This document shows positions 16,281-24,342 of a stretch of 64,000 nt of DNA, piece by piece (within the stretch, counting starts at the first letter, position 1; every line of letters starts with the position of its first letter). The DNA is from Mucilaginibacter sp. (GTDB taxonomy: Bacteria; Bacteroidota; Bacteroidia; Sphingobacteriales; Sphingobacteriaceae), in contig NZ_JANYGH010000055.1 of NCBI RefSeq assembly GCF_025362475.1, positions 1 through 64,000 of the forward strand, in the 5' to 3' direction. The notes under the pieces are model-generated. The model saw only the letters and a program-made list of their open reading frames with translations. It was not told the DNA's origin and did no database searches. A program made the position numbers and the translations under genes.

Positions 16281-16375
16281 TAAAGAAGCGGCGAGAGATC
16301 AGGCTCAATGACCCGCTGGCAACCCTTCAATTTTGAAGAAGGTGCCAATTCCTGTCCCGGCAAATAACACCGGGG
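16281..16375 (+). promoter_or_regulatory. SAM riboswitch (S-box class)
   Basis: The stretch has the conserved S-box blocks in order: GCGGCGAGAGATCAGGCTC, ATGACCCGCTGGCAACC, a small hairpin (CTTCAATTTTGAAG), then GGTGCCAATTCCTG. It is followed by a CCCGG...CCGGG hairpin (16356-16374). In this family SAM binding lowers expression of methionine synthesis genes, and the operon downstream is metY-metX-hom, which fits. The switching element is not obvious: no T-run terminator follows, and the leader-peptide ATG begins 18 bases past the last hairpin, so SAM may control access to that frame. Confidence 0.85.
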
Positions 16376-16392
16376 AATATAAATTTATAACC

Positions 16393-16503
16393 ATGAAAAA
16401 TTTAGTTAAAATTACTACAGGCAACATTTTTAATACCCAAAACGGTAATATACAACGTATTAGCTCAAATATTAGCTATATGTGTATGTGTTGCTGCTGT
16501 TGA
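16393..16503 (+). CDS. Met/Cys-rich leader peptide, 36 residues
   Basis: An ATG right after the SAM riboswitch opens a frame MKNLVKITTGNIFNTQNG..., which ends ATG TGT ATG TGT TGC TGC TGT TGA, that is Met-Cys-Met-Cys-Cys-Cys-Cys-stop. Six of the last seven codons before stop are Cys or follow Met-Cys alternation; such runs are the mark of ribosome-stalling attenuator peptides. It sits between a SAM sensor and the sulfhydrylase gene that makes homocysteine, so sensing of charged tRNA-Cys and tRNA-Met is the natural reading. It is too short for normal gene calls. Translation itself is not proven. Confidence 0.7.
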   Translation: MKNLVKITTGNIFNTQNGNIQRISSNISYMCMCCCC

Positions 16504-16510
16504 TGCTTTA

Positions 16511-16549
16511 GCACGTTCCTCTTTTTCAAATCCCGAAAAACGCACGTGT
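16511..16549 (+). promoter_or_regulatory. Imperfect hairpin just after the leader-peptide stop
   Basis: GCACGT (16511-16516) can pair with ACGTGT (16544-16549), and inside it TTTTTC (16522-16527) with GAAAAA (16535-16540). It starts 7 bases past the TGA, where a stalled ribosome would cover it. It lacks a terminal T run, so it is not a standard terminator; it may be an alternative fold with the leader or a pausing site. Confidence 0.4.
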
Positions 16550-16635
16550 TGTTAAACTGATATTCATTTCCTATTCAGCTTTCCAAAGTCCATTTAAACA
16601 TCAAAGAATTAATTATAATCTAAAAAAACACACCT

Positions 16636-17961
16636 ATGTCTACCAGCAATTTAAAATTCGAAACCTTACAACTACACGCAGGTCAGGAAGTTGATCCAAC
16701 AACGGGTTCACGCGCGGTACCACTTTACCAAACCACATCTTATGTATTTAAAAATGCCGAGCATGGTGCCAACCTGTTTGCATTAAAAGAGTTTGGGAAT
16801 ATATATACCCGCATTATGAACCCTACTACCGATGTATTTGAAAAACGCATAGCAGCTTTAGAAGGTGGTGTTGCGGCTTTGGCTACCGCATCGGGCCAGG
16901 CAGCACAATTCATTGCATTAAATAACATATTACAAGTTGGCGATAACTTTGTTTCCTCACCATTTTTATATGGTGGTACATATAACCAGTTTAAAGTTTC
17001 CTTTAAACGAATAGGCATCGAGGCACGTTTTGCCAAGGATGATACTGCCGAAAGCATTGAAGCGCTTATCGATAATAAAACCAAAGCTATCTTCCTGGAA
17101 ACTATTGGCAACCCTGGCTTTACCATTGCTGATTTTGATAAGTTGGGTGCTCTTGCAAAAAAGCATGACCTACCTTTAATAGTCGACAATACTTTTGGAG
17201 CCGGCGGTTATTTATTTCGCCCGTTGGAGCATGGCGCCAGTATTGTGGTTGAATCAACCACCAAATGGATAGGTGGTCATGGTACCAGTATTGGCGGAGT
17301 AATAATTGATGGCGGAACTTATAACTGGGCTAATGGCAAATTTCCGCAGTTTACGGAGCCATCTGAAGGTTACCACGGTTTGGTTTTTGCAGATGTATTT
17401 GGCATTGGCGGTCCTTTTGGCAACATCCAGTTTATTATACGAGCCCGTGTAGAAGGTTTACGTGACTTTGGTCCGTCGCAATCTCCATTTAACTCATGGC
17501 TTAATATCCAGGGTTTAGAAACCCTTTCATTGCGTGTACAACGCCACGTAGATAACACGTTGGAGCTTGCCAAATGGCTTGATCAGCACCCGCAGGTAGC
17601 ATCAGTTAACTATCCCGGATTGGAATCATCTCCTTACCATCAATTGGCAAAAAAATACCTTAAAAATGGATTTGGAGCGGTGCTATCATTTGAGATAGAT
17701 GGCGATAAGGAAGATGCCGGTAAATTAATTGACAATCTTTTGCTGGTTAGTCATTTAGCTAACGTTGGTGATGCTAAAACATTGATTATTCAGCCGTCAG
17801 CAACTACACATCAGCAGCTGTCTGATGAAGAACAATTATCAGCAGGTGTAACACCTAATTCATTACGTGTAGCTGTCGGTATTGAGCATATTGATGATAT
17901 TAAAGCAGATTTTGAACAGGCATTTGCCAAAATAAAAAGGGCATCGGCCCAATTAGTATAG
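16636..17961 (+). CDS. metY: O-acetylhomoserine sulfhydrylase
   Basis: 441-residue PLP enzyme that makes homocysteine from O-acetylhomoserine and sulfide. It is longer than the cystathionine enzymes, as expected, and shows YTRIMNPTTDVFE, ASGQAAQF, NPGFTIADF, DNTFGAGGYLFRP and the PLP lysine in ESTTKWIGGHG. The following gene makes O-acetylhomoserine, which supports the substrate choice. It is under the SAM riboswitch and the Met/Cys leader, and leads an operon with metX and hom. Confidence 0.95.
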   Translation: MSTSNLKFETLQLHAGQEVDPTTGSRAVPLYQTTSYVFKNAEHGANLFALKEFGNIYTRIMNPTTDVFEKRIAALEGGVAALATASGQAAQFIALNNILQVGDNFVSSPFLYGGTYNQFKVSFKRIGIEARFAKDDTAESIEALIDNKTKAIFLETIGNPGFTIADFDKLGALAKKHDLPLIVDNTFGAGGYLFRPLEHGASIVVESTTKWIGGHGTSIGGVIIDGGTYNWANGKFPQFTEPSEGYHGLVFADVFGIGGPFGNIQFIIRARVEGLRDFGPSQSPFNSWLNIQGLETLSLRVQRHVDNTLELAKWLDQHPQVASVNYPGLESSPYHQLAKKYLKNGFGAVLSFEIDGDKEDAGKLIDNLLLVSHLANVGDAKTLIIQPSATTHQQLSDEEQLSAGVTPNSLRVAVGIEHIDDIKADFEQAFAKIKRASAQLV

Positions 17962-18001
17962 TATAGTTTTTTTTAAGTGATATATTAAAGTTGTTACGGG
18001 A

Positions 18002-18026
18002 TGCAGCTAAATTAAAATTAGCTGCA
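18002..18026 (+). repeat. Perfect 9-bp hairpin between metY and metX
   Basis: TGCAGCTAA and TTAGCTGCA flank the loop ATTAAAA in the 87-base gap. No T tract follows, so it is not a terminator. It could protect or separate the mRNA ends of metY and metX, or be an operator. Confidence 0.6.
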
Positions 18027-18048
18027 CCTGTGATAACAAAACAGAAGA

Positions 18049-19104
18049 ATGAACACAGAAATATTTAAGTACACACAACCATTCGGTCTTGAATCCGGCG
18101 AGCAATTACATGAATTGGAGATTGGCTTTCACACTTATGGCAGATTAAATAAGGAGAAGGACAACGTGATATGGATTTGCCATGCGCTAACTGCCAATGC
18201 CGATGTTTTTGACTGGTGGAAAGGCTTTGTGGGTACAGGCAATAAATTTAACCCCGAAGAGCATTTTATTGTATGTGCCAATATCCTGGGTTCACCCTAT
18301 GGCACAACCAATCCTTTGAGCATTAATCCGGCAAGCGGGGAGCCATATTTACAGGCTTTTCCGCAATTTACCATCAGGGATATTGTAAAAGCACACCAGT
18401 TACTTGCAAATCATCTTGGAATAGGAAATATTCACATCCTTATCGGGGGCTCATTAGGCGGCCAGCAAGCAATTGAATGGGGGATTATTGAACCAGCCAG
18501 GATTAAAAACCTGATACTGATAGCTACCAATGCGCGCCATTCTCCATGGGGAGTAGCATTTAATGAATCACAGCGTTTGGCTTTGAGTGCCGATCCTACT
18601 TTTCATGATAATACCCCGGATGGAGGTCAAAAAGGTTTGAAAGCCGCAAGAAGTATTGCGCTGCTCTCCTACCGTACCTATAAAACCTACGGCATAACGC
18701 AGCAGGAAGAAACAGACAATAAAACTGATGATTTTAAGTCATCATCATACCAGGACTACCAGGGGCAAAAGCTGGTAAACCGCTTTAACGCCCATAGCTA
18801 CTGGTATTTAACGAAGGTGATGGATTCGCACAATGTAGGCCGTGGTCGTAACGGTGTAGAAAAGGCGTTAAGCCTGATCAAAGCACGTACACTGGTTATT
18901 GGCATAAAATCAGATGTGTTATTCCCTATTGAAGAACAGGAATACCTGTTTAGGCATATTCCCAAATCGGCCTTTGCCGAGTTGGATTCATTTTATGGTC
19001 ATGATGGGTTTTTGATTGAAACAGAAGCATTAACAAATATTATAACATCGTTTTTTAAAACCGATGTAAAAGGAAAAATTATAGAATTGCAACGTACAGC
19101 GTAA
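18049..19104 (+). CDS. metX: Homoserine O-acetyltransferase
   Basis: 351-residue alpha/beta-hydrolase fold acyltransferase using acetyl-CoA and homoserine. The nucleophile Ser is in GGSLGGQQAIEW, HALTAN-like and NILGSPYGTTNP blocks are family typical, and the catalytic Asp and His are in IKSDVLFP and YGHDGFLIE. Its stop codon overlaps the hom start by one base (TAATG), which implies coupled translation. Confidence 0.95.
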   Translation: MNTEIFKYTQPFGLESGEQLHELEIGFHTYGRLNKEKDNVIWICHALTANADVFDWWKGFVGTGNKFNPEEHFIVCANILGSPYGTTNPLSINPASGEPYLQAFPQFTIRDIVKAHQLLANHLGIGNIHILIGGSLGGQQAIEWGIIEPARIKNLILIATNARHSPWGVAFNESQRLALSADPTFHDNTPDGGQKGLKAARSIALLSYRTYKTYGITQQEETDNKTDDFKSSSYQDYQGQKLVNRFNAHSYWYLTKVMDSHNVGRGRNGVEKALSLIKARTLVIGIKSDVLFPIEEQEYLFRHIPKSAFAELDSFYGHDGFLIETEALTNIITSFFKTDVKGKIIELQRTA

Positions 19105-20315
19105 TGAGTAAAAAGTTAAATATAGGATTATTTGGATTTGGAGTTGTTGGACAGGGATTATATGATATCATCATAACAAAAAATTTAAACATCGAAATAG
19201 TAAAATTTGCCATTAAGGACCCGCATAAAAAGCGCACTTTACCCGCAGAATTATTTACCACTGATAGAGACGAGTTGCTGAACAACCCGGAGATTAATAC
19301 CATTGTTGAGCTAATAAATGATACCGAAGCTGCCTTCGAGATAGTTTCAAGGGCGTTAAGCTCAGGAAAAAATGTTGTATCGGCCAGTAAAAAAATGATC
19401 GCGCTGCACCTGGAGGAATTGATAGAACTGCAGCATAAACACGGTACCTCATTGTTATATGAAGGTGCGGTGTGTGGCAGTATCCCCATTATCCGTAACC
19501 TGGAAGAGTATTATGACAACGAATTGCTGCACTCCATAAGTGGCATTTTTAACGGATCATCAAATTATATACTATCCAAAGGGTTTATTGAAGGTTTGGA
19601 TTATGATAGCGCCCTCAAACAAGCGCAGGATCTTGGCTTTGCCGAAACTGACCCTACAAGCGACGTTGGCGGCTTTGATGCCAAATATAAGCTGGTTATT
19701 GCAGCTGCACATGCCTACGGTGTTATTGTACAGCCGGAGGAGATTTTTAACTTAGGGATCCAAAACCTGGCTGCCCAGGACCTGCAGTATGCCCGTGAAA
19801 AGAATTTGAAAATTAAATTGGTACCTGTTGCTAAAGAATTGGATGATAAAAACGTAGCTATGTTTGTATTACCCAAGTTTGTAAATAGTACCGAGTTTTT
19901 ATACAATGTAGAATATGAATACAATGGTGTAACTGTGCAGGCAGCTTTTGCCGATCAGCAATTCTTTTTTGGTAAAGGCGCTGGTGGGCACCCTACAGGC
20001 TCGGCAGTACTATCTGATATTGCGGCGCTGCGTTACAATTACCAATACGAGTATAAAAAGGCTAAAGAAAAAACCGACCTTAAATTCACCAATAACATTG
20101 AATTAAACATCTACTTAAGGTACGATGACGAGAGCCTGGTAGAAGCTTTGCAGTTTTTGCACATACAAGAGCGTTATTATTCTGGTAGTTACAAATTTGT
20201 TATAGGGAAAGTGAATTTGCAAAGTTTGATAGCTAATCAATTGCGTATAGCTGATAGTGGGGCATTTGTTGCCTTTGCCGATCAGCTAACGGGGGTGAAT
20301 TTGGCATCGGCATAA
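19104..20315 (+). CDS. hom: Homoserine dehydrogenase
   Basis: 403-residue NAD(P)-dependent enzyme reducing aspartate semialdehyde to homoserine. It begins with the Rossmann motif GLFGFGVVGQG, then VVSASKKM, YEGAVCGSIPIIRNL, GIFNGSSNYIL and ETDPTSDVGGFDAKYK, the catalytic region. It is not fused to aspartokinase. The last 80 residues may be an ACT-like domain. In this operon it feeds homoserine directly to MetX and MetY. Confidence 0.94.
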   Translation: MSKKLNIGLFGFGVVGQGLYDIIITKNLNIEIVKFAIKDPHKKRTLPAELFTTDRDELLNNPEINTIVELINDTEAAFEIVSRALSSGKNVVSASKKMIALHLEELIELQHKHGTSLLYEGAVCGSIPIIRNLEEYYDNELLHSISGIFNGSSNYILSKGFIEGLDYDSALKQAQDLGFAETDPTSDVGGFDAKYKLVIAAAHAYGVIVQPEEIFNLGIQNLAAQDLQYAREKNLKIKLVPVAKELDDKNVAMFVLPKFVNSTEFLYNVEYEYNGVTVQAAFADQQFFFGKGAGGHPTGSAVLSDIAALRYNYQYEYKKAKEKTDLKFTNNIELNIYLRYDDESLVEALQFLHIQERYYSGSYKFVIGKVNLQSLIANQLRIADSGAFVAFADQLTGVNLASA

Positions 20316-20350
20316 AATGAAAAAGGCTCCAAGTCGGAGCCTTTTTCATT
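20316..20350. terminator. Strong bidirectional terminator after hom
   Basis: A 15-bp perfect stem (AATGAAAAAGGCTCC / GGAGCCTTTTTCATT) around AAGTC. A-rich on one side and T-rich on the other, so it can serve hom and the convergent membrane-protein gene. Confidence 0.92.
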
Positions 20351-20378
20351 TATTAAGAATTCTTTAGGATATCATTGT

Positions 20379-20864
20379 TTATTTCGCAAAGAAAGCGGCA
20401 ATGCGTTTTCCATATGCTACGGTTATAATGCCGACGAATATTTTTGTTATCGATGATATTACTGAGTTTTGATCGCTAACGTTTGATAAATTGTATAAGC
20501 GGTAAAGCAGATCGGGCAGGCTATTAACAATAAGCAGGCCGCCAATGATGATCAATGCTATCTCATAGATCACTTTTCTATCGGCAAATAACTTTACATT
20601 TTCCTGCTTGTCTGCTGTGGTGGTTACTAACCGGGTAATAAATCTTGTACCTGCAATCAGAAAAATGGAAAAGGCCAGCATCAACACAAAATTTGCAATG
20701 TTTAACCAAAATAAATTCATTTGCTCACCGGCATGGTCGGCTGATGAAATGGCACCGAAGCTTTTTAAAAATGTAAAAAAGCCGGGTACTTTAGATAAAT
20801 TGGATACCAAAAGGTAAACACCCAGAATTTTTATGGTTATTTCATAAATATCAGACTTCTTCAT
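20379..20864 (-). CDS. Small integral membrane protein, unknown function
   Basis: 161 residues with four likely membrane helices: about 9-28, 47-68, 95-115 and 130-152. Short charged loops include TTTADKQENVKLFADRK between helices 2 and 3. No known domain was recognised. It shares the terminator after hom and is 115 bases from gpmA, which is on the same strand further on. Confidence 0.7.
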   Translation of the reverse strand: MKKSDIYEITIKILGVYLLVSNLSKVPGFFTFLKSFGAISSADHAGEQMNLFWLNIANFVLMLAFSIFLIAGTRFITRLVTTTADKQENVKLFADRKVIYEIALIIIGGLLIVNSLPDLLYRLYNLSNVSDQNSVISSITKIFVGIITVAYGKRIAAFFAK

Positions 20865-20979
20865 TTTTTAATATAGGATATGGTTTATAAGAACGACGAA
20901 TATAAACAAATACGGCACATATTGAATAAATGAAAACCTGATTTTAGAAAAAGCAGCGAACTAAAAATCAAGATAAATT

Positions 20980-21669
20980 TCAATCCAGATAATAATGCCT
21001 TATCTGGTTTAATCCATGATCCAATTCATAAACCCAGGGTGTTGCCGTAGGGATCTCTAACTTGATTACCTCCTCATCGGTAAGGCAGTCAATATATTTT
21101 ATTAATGAACGCAGGCTATTGCCATGGGCCACCACAACTACCTTTTGGTTGCGGCGTATGGCATTTACAATGCTTTCATTCCAGAAGGGTAAAACCCTGT
21201 CCATGGTTTCGCTTAGGTTTTCGGTTAAGGGTAGTTCGCGGTCTGTTAAATCTTTGTAACGCAGGTCGTGCCCGGGGAAACGTGGATCTTCGCGGGTTAT
21301 TGCGGGTGGATGTTCATTTGGGTCGCGCCGCCACTTTAGTACTTGTTCGGCCCCGTACTTGGCTACGGCTTCATCCTTATTCATTCCTTGCAGGGCGCCA
21401 TAAAAACGCTCATTCAACCGCCATGATTTTTCAACCGGGATCCATAAGTGATCAAGCTCCTCCAATACAAAATGCATGGTTTTGATTGATCGTTTGAGGT
21501 ATGATGTAAAACCGGCATCAAAGTTATAGCCGTTCTTTTTAAGTATCTCCCCTGCTTTTCGGGCTTGCAGGTAACCATTTTCTGATAGATCAACGTCTTC
21601 CCAGCCGGTAAAACGGTTTTCGAGGTTCCATATACTTTCGCCGTGGCGTATTAGTACTATTTTTTGCAT
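20980..21669 (-). CDS. gpmA: 2,3-bisphosphoglycerate-dependent phosphoglycerate mutase
   Basis: 229-residue glycolytic enzyme interconverting 3- and 2-phosphoglycerate. LIRHGESIWNLENRFTGW carries the phospho-His; SYLKRSIKT, NERFYGALQGMNK, WRRDPNEHPP and VVAHGNSLRSL match the dPGM family closely. The full length and the insert around residues 110-150 separate it from the shorter histidine phosphatase at 11.9 kb. TACATTTG (complement of 21686-21693) precedes it. Confidence 0.95.
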   Translation of the reverse strand: MQKIVLIRHGESIWNLENRFTGWEDVDLSENGYLQARKAGEILKKNGYNFDAGFTSYLKRSIKTMHFVLEELDHLWIPVEKSWRLNERFYGALQGMNKDEAVAKYGAEQVLKWRRDPNEHPPAITREDPRFPGHDLRYKDLTDRELPLTENLSETMDRVLPFWNESIVNAIRRNQKVVVVAHGNSLRSLIKYIDCLTDEEVIKLEIPTATPWVYELDHGLNQIRHYYLD

Positions 21670-21685
21670 AGGTGTTTACTTAACG

Positions 21686-21693
21686 CAAATGTA
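21686..21693 (-). promoter_or_regulatory. Candidate -7 promoter element of gpmA
   Basis: The minus strand reads TACATTTG 17 bases before the ATG, a perfect TAnnTTTG. The -33 element is not clear. Confidence 0.45.
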
Positions 21694-21775
21694 AGCCGCG
21701 AGTTGTAAATAAAATTGTAAAATATTTATAATTCAATTAGCTTGCGGTATAAACCAATTAAATACTAAACCAATT

Positions 21776-22366
21776 ATGATTCCAACTACAACTATCCCTG
21801 TAAAGGATGGTATTGCCAACCCGGCCCCACTTGGGCTTTGCGCCTTTGGTATGACAACCGTTTTATTAAATATCCATAACGCAGGCTTTTTTGAAATGAA
21901 TGGTATGATACTGGCCATGGGTATATTTTATGGCGGTATGGCCCAGGTTATTGCGGGGGTTATTGAAGCCAAAAAGAACAATATTTTTGGGTTAACAGCT
22001 TTTACTTCCTACGGCTTTTTCTGGCTATCATTAGTGGGGCTTATTGTGATGCCAAAATTAGGCTGGACAACACCAGCTTCAGAAGGCGCCATGTGCGCTT
22101 ATTTAGGTGTATGGGGTATTTTTACGTTTCTGATGTTTTTTGGTACGCTAAAATTAAACAGAGCACTTCAATTTGTATTTGGATCATTAACCATATTGTT
22201 TCTTTTATTGGTGATAGGCGATGCTACAGGCAACCCTGCTATTAAGCACATTGCCGGTTACGAGGGTATAATTTGCGGAGCCTCGGCTATATATACAGGT
22301 ATTGCCAATGTATTAAATGAAGTTTACGGGCGTGTAGTATTACCTATTGGCCCTGTAAAGGTTTAA
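21776..22366 (+). CDS. satP: Acetate/succinate uptake transporter (AceTr/YaaH family)
   Basis: 196-residue inner-membrane protein with six predicted helices. NPAPLGLCAFGMTT near the N-terminus is the family signature; GIFYGGMAQVIAG and TSYGFFWLSL follow as in SatP/YaaH. These proteins carry acetate with protons and form hexamers. The neighbour downstream is a SRPBCC protein 24 bases away, probably co-transcribed. Confidence 0.92.
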   Translation: MIPTTTIPVKDGIANPAPLGLCAFGMTTVLLNIHNAGFFEMNGMILAMGIFYGGMAQVIAGVIEAKKNNIFGLTAFTSYGFFWLSLVGLIVMPKLGWTTPASEGAMCAYLGVWGIFTFLMFFGTLKLNRALQFVFGSLTILFLLLVIGDATGNPAIKHIAGYEGIICGASAIYTGIANVLNEVYGRVVLPIGPVKV

Positions 22367-22389
22367 AATAATGTTGCTAAATTGCGCAG

Positions 22390-22773
22390 GTGAAAGATTT
22401 TAAAAAATACTACAGCATACCGGCTACGCCCGATGAAATTTATACAGCCTTAACCAACCCAATTACCATTGAATTATGGACAGGCGAGGTTGCAGAAATG
22501 AGTACAGAGCCAGGCTCTGAGTTTTCCATGTGGGATGGCAGCATAACCGGTAAAAACCTGGAGTTTGAACCGGGTAAAAAGATTGTGCAACAATGGTACT
22601 TTGAAGGTAAATCTGATAACTCCATAGTAACTATTAAACTACACGCTGATAAAGAAGGAACATCTGCCGAATTAAGGCACACCAACATTCCTGATGAGGA
22701 TTTTGATGACATAGCCGAAGGCTGGACATATAGCTACTTTGGCGGGTTAATTGATTTTTTTGAAGGCGAATAA
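22390..22773 (+). CDS. SRPBCC (AHSA1-like) protein
   Basis: 127 residues, START-like fold of the AHSA1/Cdc-type (SRPBCC) family, a hydrophobic-ligand cup. The pattern YSIPATPDEIYTALTNP...WTG and PGKKIVQQWYF is typical. The start is GTG (22390-22392); no in-frame ATG fits. Ligand unknown. Confidence 0.85.
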   Translation: MKDFKKYYSIPATPDEIYTALTNPITIELWTGEVAEMSTEPGSEFSMWDGSITGKNLEFEPGKKIVQQWYFEGKSDNSIVTIKLHADKEGTSAELRHTNIPDEDFDDIAEGWTYSYFGGLIDFFEGE

Positions 22774-22811
22774 AGCCGTAGTAAATACTCTGCCTGGATG
22801 ACAGGCTTTTA

Positions 22812-22854
22812 AAAACAACAAAAGCCGCTTAACTCAAGCGGCTTTTGTTGTTTT
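22812..22854. terminator. Strong bidirectional terminator
   Basis: A perfect stem of about 19 bp (AAAACAACAAAAGCCGCTT and its complement) around AACTC, between the convergent SRPBCC and OsmC genes. Confidence 0.92.
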
Positions 22855-22876
22855 AATCGTAATTATTTGTAAGATG

Positions 22877-23311
22877 TTAAATGGCTACCGCAGGGTGCAC
22901 AAACACCTTTGATTTAATTTCAGCGCCTGCTTTGCTAAGCGTAGCGGCCACCGAACAATATTTATTAAGTGATAACTCAACAGCACGGGCTGCCTTATCT
23001 TCATCAATATCGCCATATAAATGAAATTCAATGTCAATATCCTGCCAAAGTGAAGGTTCTTTACCTGCTTCACGTTCGCCGTTTACAACCATTTTATAAT
23101 CCTTTACTTCCTGTCGTTGTTTTTTAAGTATGCTGATAACGTCAATTGCAGAACAACCTGCCAAACCCATTAAAAGCATTTGCATTGGGCGTATGCCAAA
23201 ATCATCGCCACCGCTTTCGGGGCTGCTATCCATTTTTACGGTGTGACCATTGGCATCTACAGCCTCAAAGCCGAAATCTTTATGCACACGTTTAAGTTCT
23301 ATTGTAGACAT
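22877..23311 (-). CDS. OsmC/Ohr-family protein
   Basis: 144 residues with the two redox cysteines of the family, in MGLAGCSAIDV and NKYCSVAATL. OsmC proteins reduce organic hydroperoxides with a dihydrolipoyl partner, though some members have other roles. The length and SGGDDFGIRPMQ start match the OsmC rather than Ohr branch. It may serve in stress defence with the peroxiredoxin at 4.5 kb. Confidence 0.9.
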   Translation of the reverse strand: MSTIELKRVHKDFGFEAVDANGHTVKMDSSPESGGDDFGIRPMQMLLMGLAGCSAIDVISILKKQRQEVKDYKMVVNGEREAGKEPSLWQDIDIEFHLYGDIDEDKAARAVELSLNKYCSVAATLSKAGAEIKSKVFVHPAVAI

Positions 23312-23403
23312 AGTATTGTAGTTTATAATAATGCTAAGTTAAGTATAAAATTTAGTGTTGCTAATCAGCAGGGCATTATTTACGCTCTCATTACCAAAAA
23401 ATT

Positions 23404-23820
23404 TCATATAAATTGCATCCTGTCTTTAACAGGGATCACCAATTTCAACCCCGACCATGTTTCGTCAACGGCGCAAACTTTTATATCCACCAGCCCAATT
23501 TCAAGTGCGAAATTCCTGATAATGTCTTCGGTAATATCAGTAACAACCTTTGATGCCTTCTTTGGCCAGGATACCCATATCATCCCCTCGGGTTTAATTT
23601 GCTTCATTAATTGGGGAAGCATGGTTAAAAATTCATCCTGTTGCTTGGTAAAAAAATGGATCACATCTTTTTTAACATCGCCTCCACCCACAAAATATAC
23701 ATCTGCAGGCAAATCGATAAGCAATTGCAGGTAATTGTCGGGCGCGTTAATCAGCATTAGTTTTGCTCCCGGTTTTATGCCCAGCTTTTTTGCCAAGGGA
23801 GTGCCCGAGTAGCCTGCCAT
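23404..23820 (-). CDS. DUF3052-type protein
   Basis: 138 residues beginning MAGYSGTPLAKKLGIKPG, the hallmark of this small uncharacterised family. It has a Rossmann-like mix of strands and helices (LMLINAPDNY, YFVGGGDVKKD, MIWVSWPKKASK). The gap to the upstream DinB gene is one base, so the two are one operon. Function unknown. Confidence 0.85.
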   Translation of the reverse strand: MAGYSGTPLAKKLGIKPGAKLMLINAPDNYLQLLIDLPADVYFVGGGDVKKDVIHFFTKQQDEFLTMLPQLMKQIKPEGMIWVSWPKKASKVVTDITEDIIRNFALEIGLVDIKVCAVDETWSGLKLVIPVKDRMQFI

Positions 23821-23821
23821 G

Positions 23822-24256
23822 TTATTTAATTTGTTTTAGGTGGTGTAATAAATGCTCAACGTAATCATTTGCCAGCCATTCAACAGTTTGCAGGTTAGGT
23901 TCCATTTTACTGTTATCGCAACGGGCGGTCAATCTTTCTGGTGGGTAGTTTTCCCAAACCCTGATAATTTGCCGGTTAAGTAAGTTCCACAGGTCAAGCA
24001 GCTCATTGATGTCAGCCTTTTGATAATGCTGTGCCGCAACCCATTCCACCTGCTCATAAGTAAGCCGGAAATTTTCTTCGTAAGTACAACGCACAAAACG
24101 CTGTAGGTTTATTTGCGCGCTATCAATCAGGTGGCCTATGATTTCCTTTTTTGACCATTTACCGGGTGTTGATTTGTTTTCCCAATCAACCTGATGGGTT
24201 TTTATCTGCAGGAAATCATTGATCACATTGTTTAAAATTGCTGAGGTAGTAGTCAT
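23822..24256 (-). CDS. DinB-like four-helix protein
   Basis: 144-residue DinB/YfiT-type protein. STPGKWSKKEIIGHLIDSA carries the first His, and the end NDYVEHLLHHLKQIK gives the C-terminal His cluster, the usual metal-binding triad. Many members are metal-dependent thiol transferases; the partner thiol is unknown here. Overlaps transcriptionally with the DUF3052 gene. Confidence 0.87.
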   Translation of the reverse strand: MTTTSAILNNVINDFLQIKTHQVDWENKSTPGKWSKKEIIGHLIDSAQINLQRFVRCTYEENFRLTYEQVEWVAAQHYQKADINELLDLWNLLNRQIIRVWENYPPERLTARCDNSKMEPNLQTVEWLANDYVEHLLHHLKQIK

Positions 24257-24342
24257 GATTATGCTTTGGAAATAAGTATTTAAAGATTGTTATTTCATAT
24301 TAAAATACAAAACCATTAACTTCAAAGCCTTAAACATAGCTA

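Noticed and set aside
16356..16374. CCCGG...CCGGG hairpin as riboswitch terminator
   Set aside because: No T run follows, so not called as a terminator; its role may be in translation control.
16740..17189. 149-codon minus-strand frame inside metY
   Set aside because: Shadow of metY; no start context or domain.
23180..23734. 184-codon plus-strand frame opposite OsmC and DUF3052 genes
   Set aside because: Antisense to two well-supported genes and without recognisable domains.
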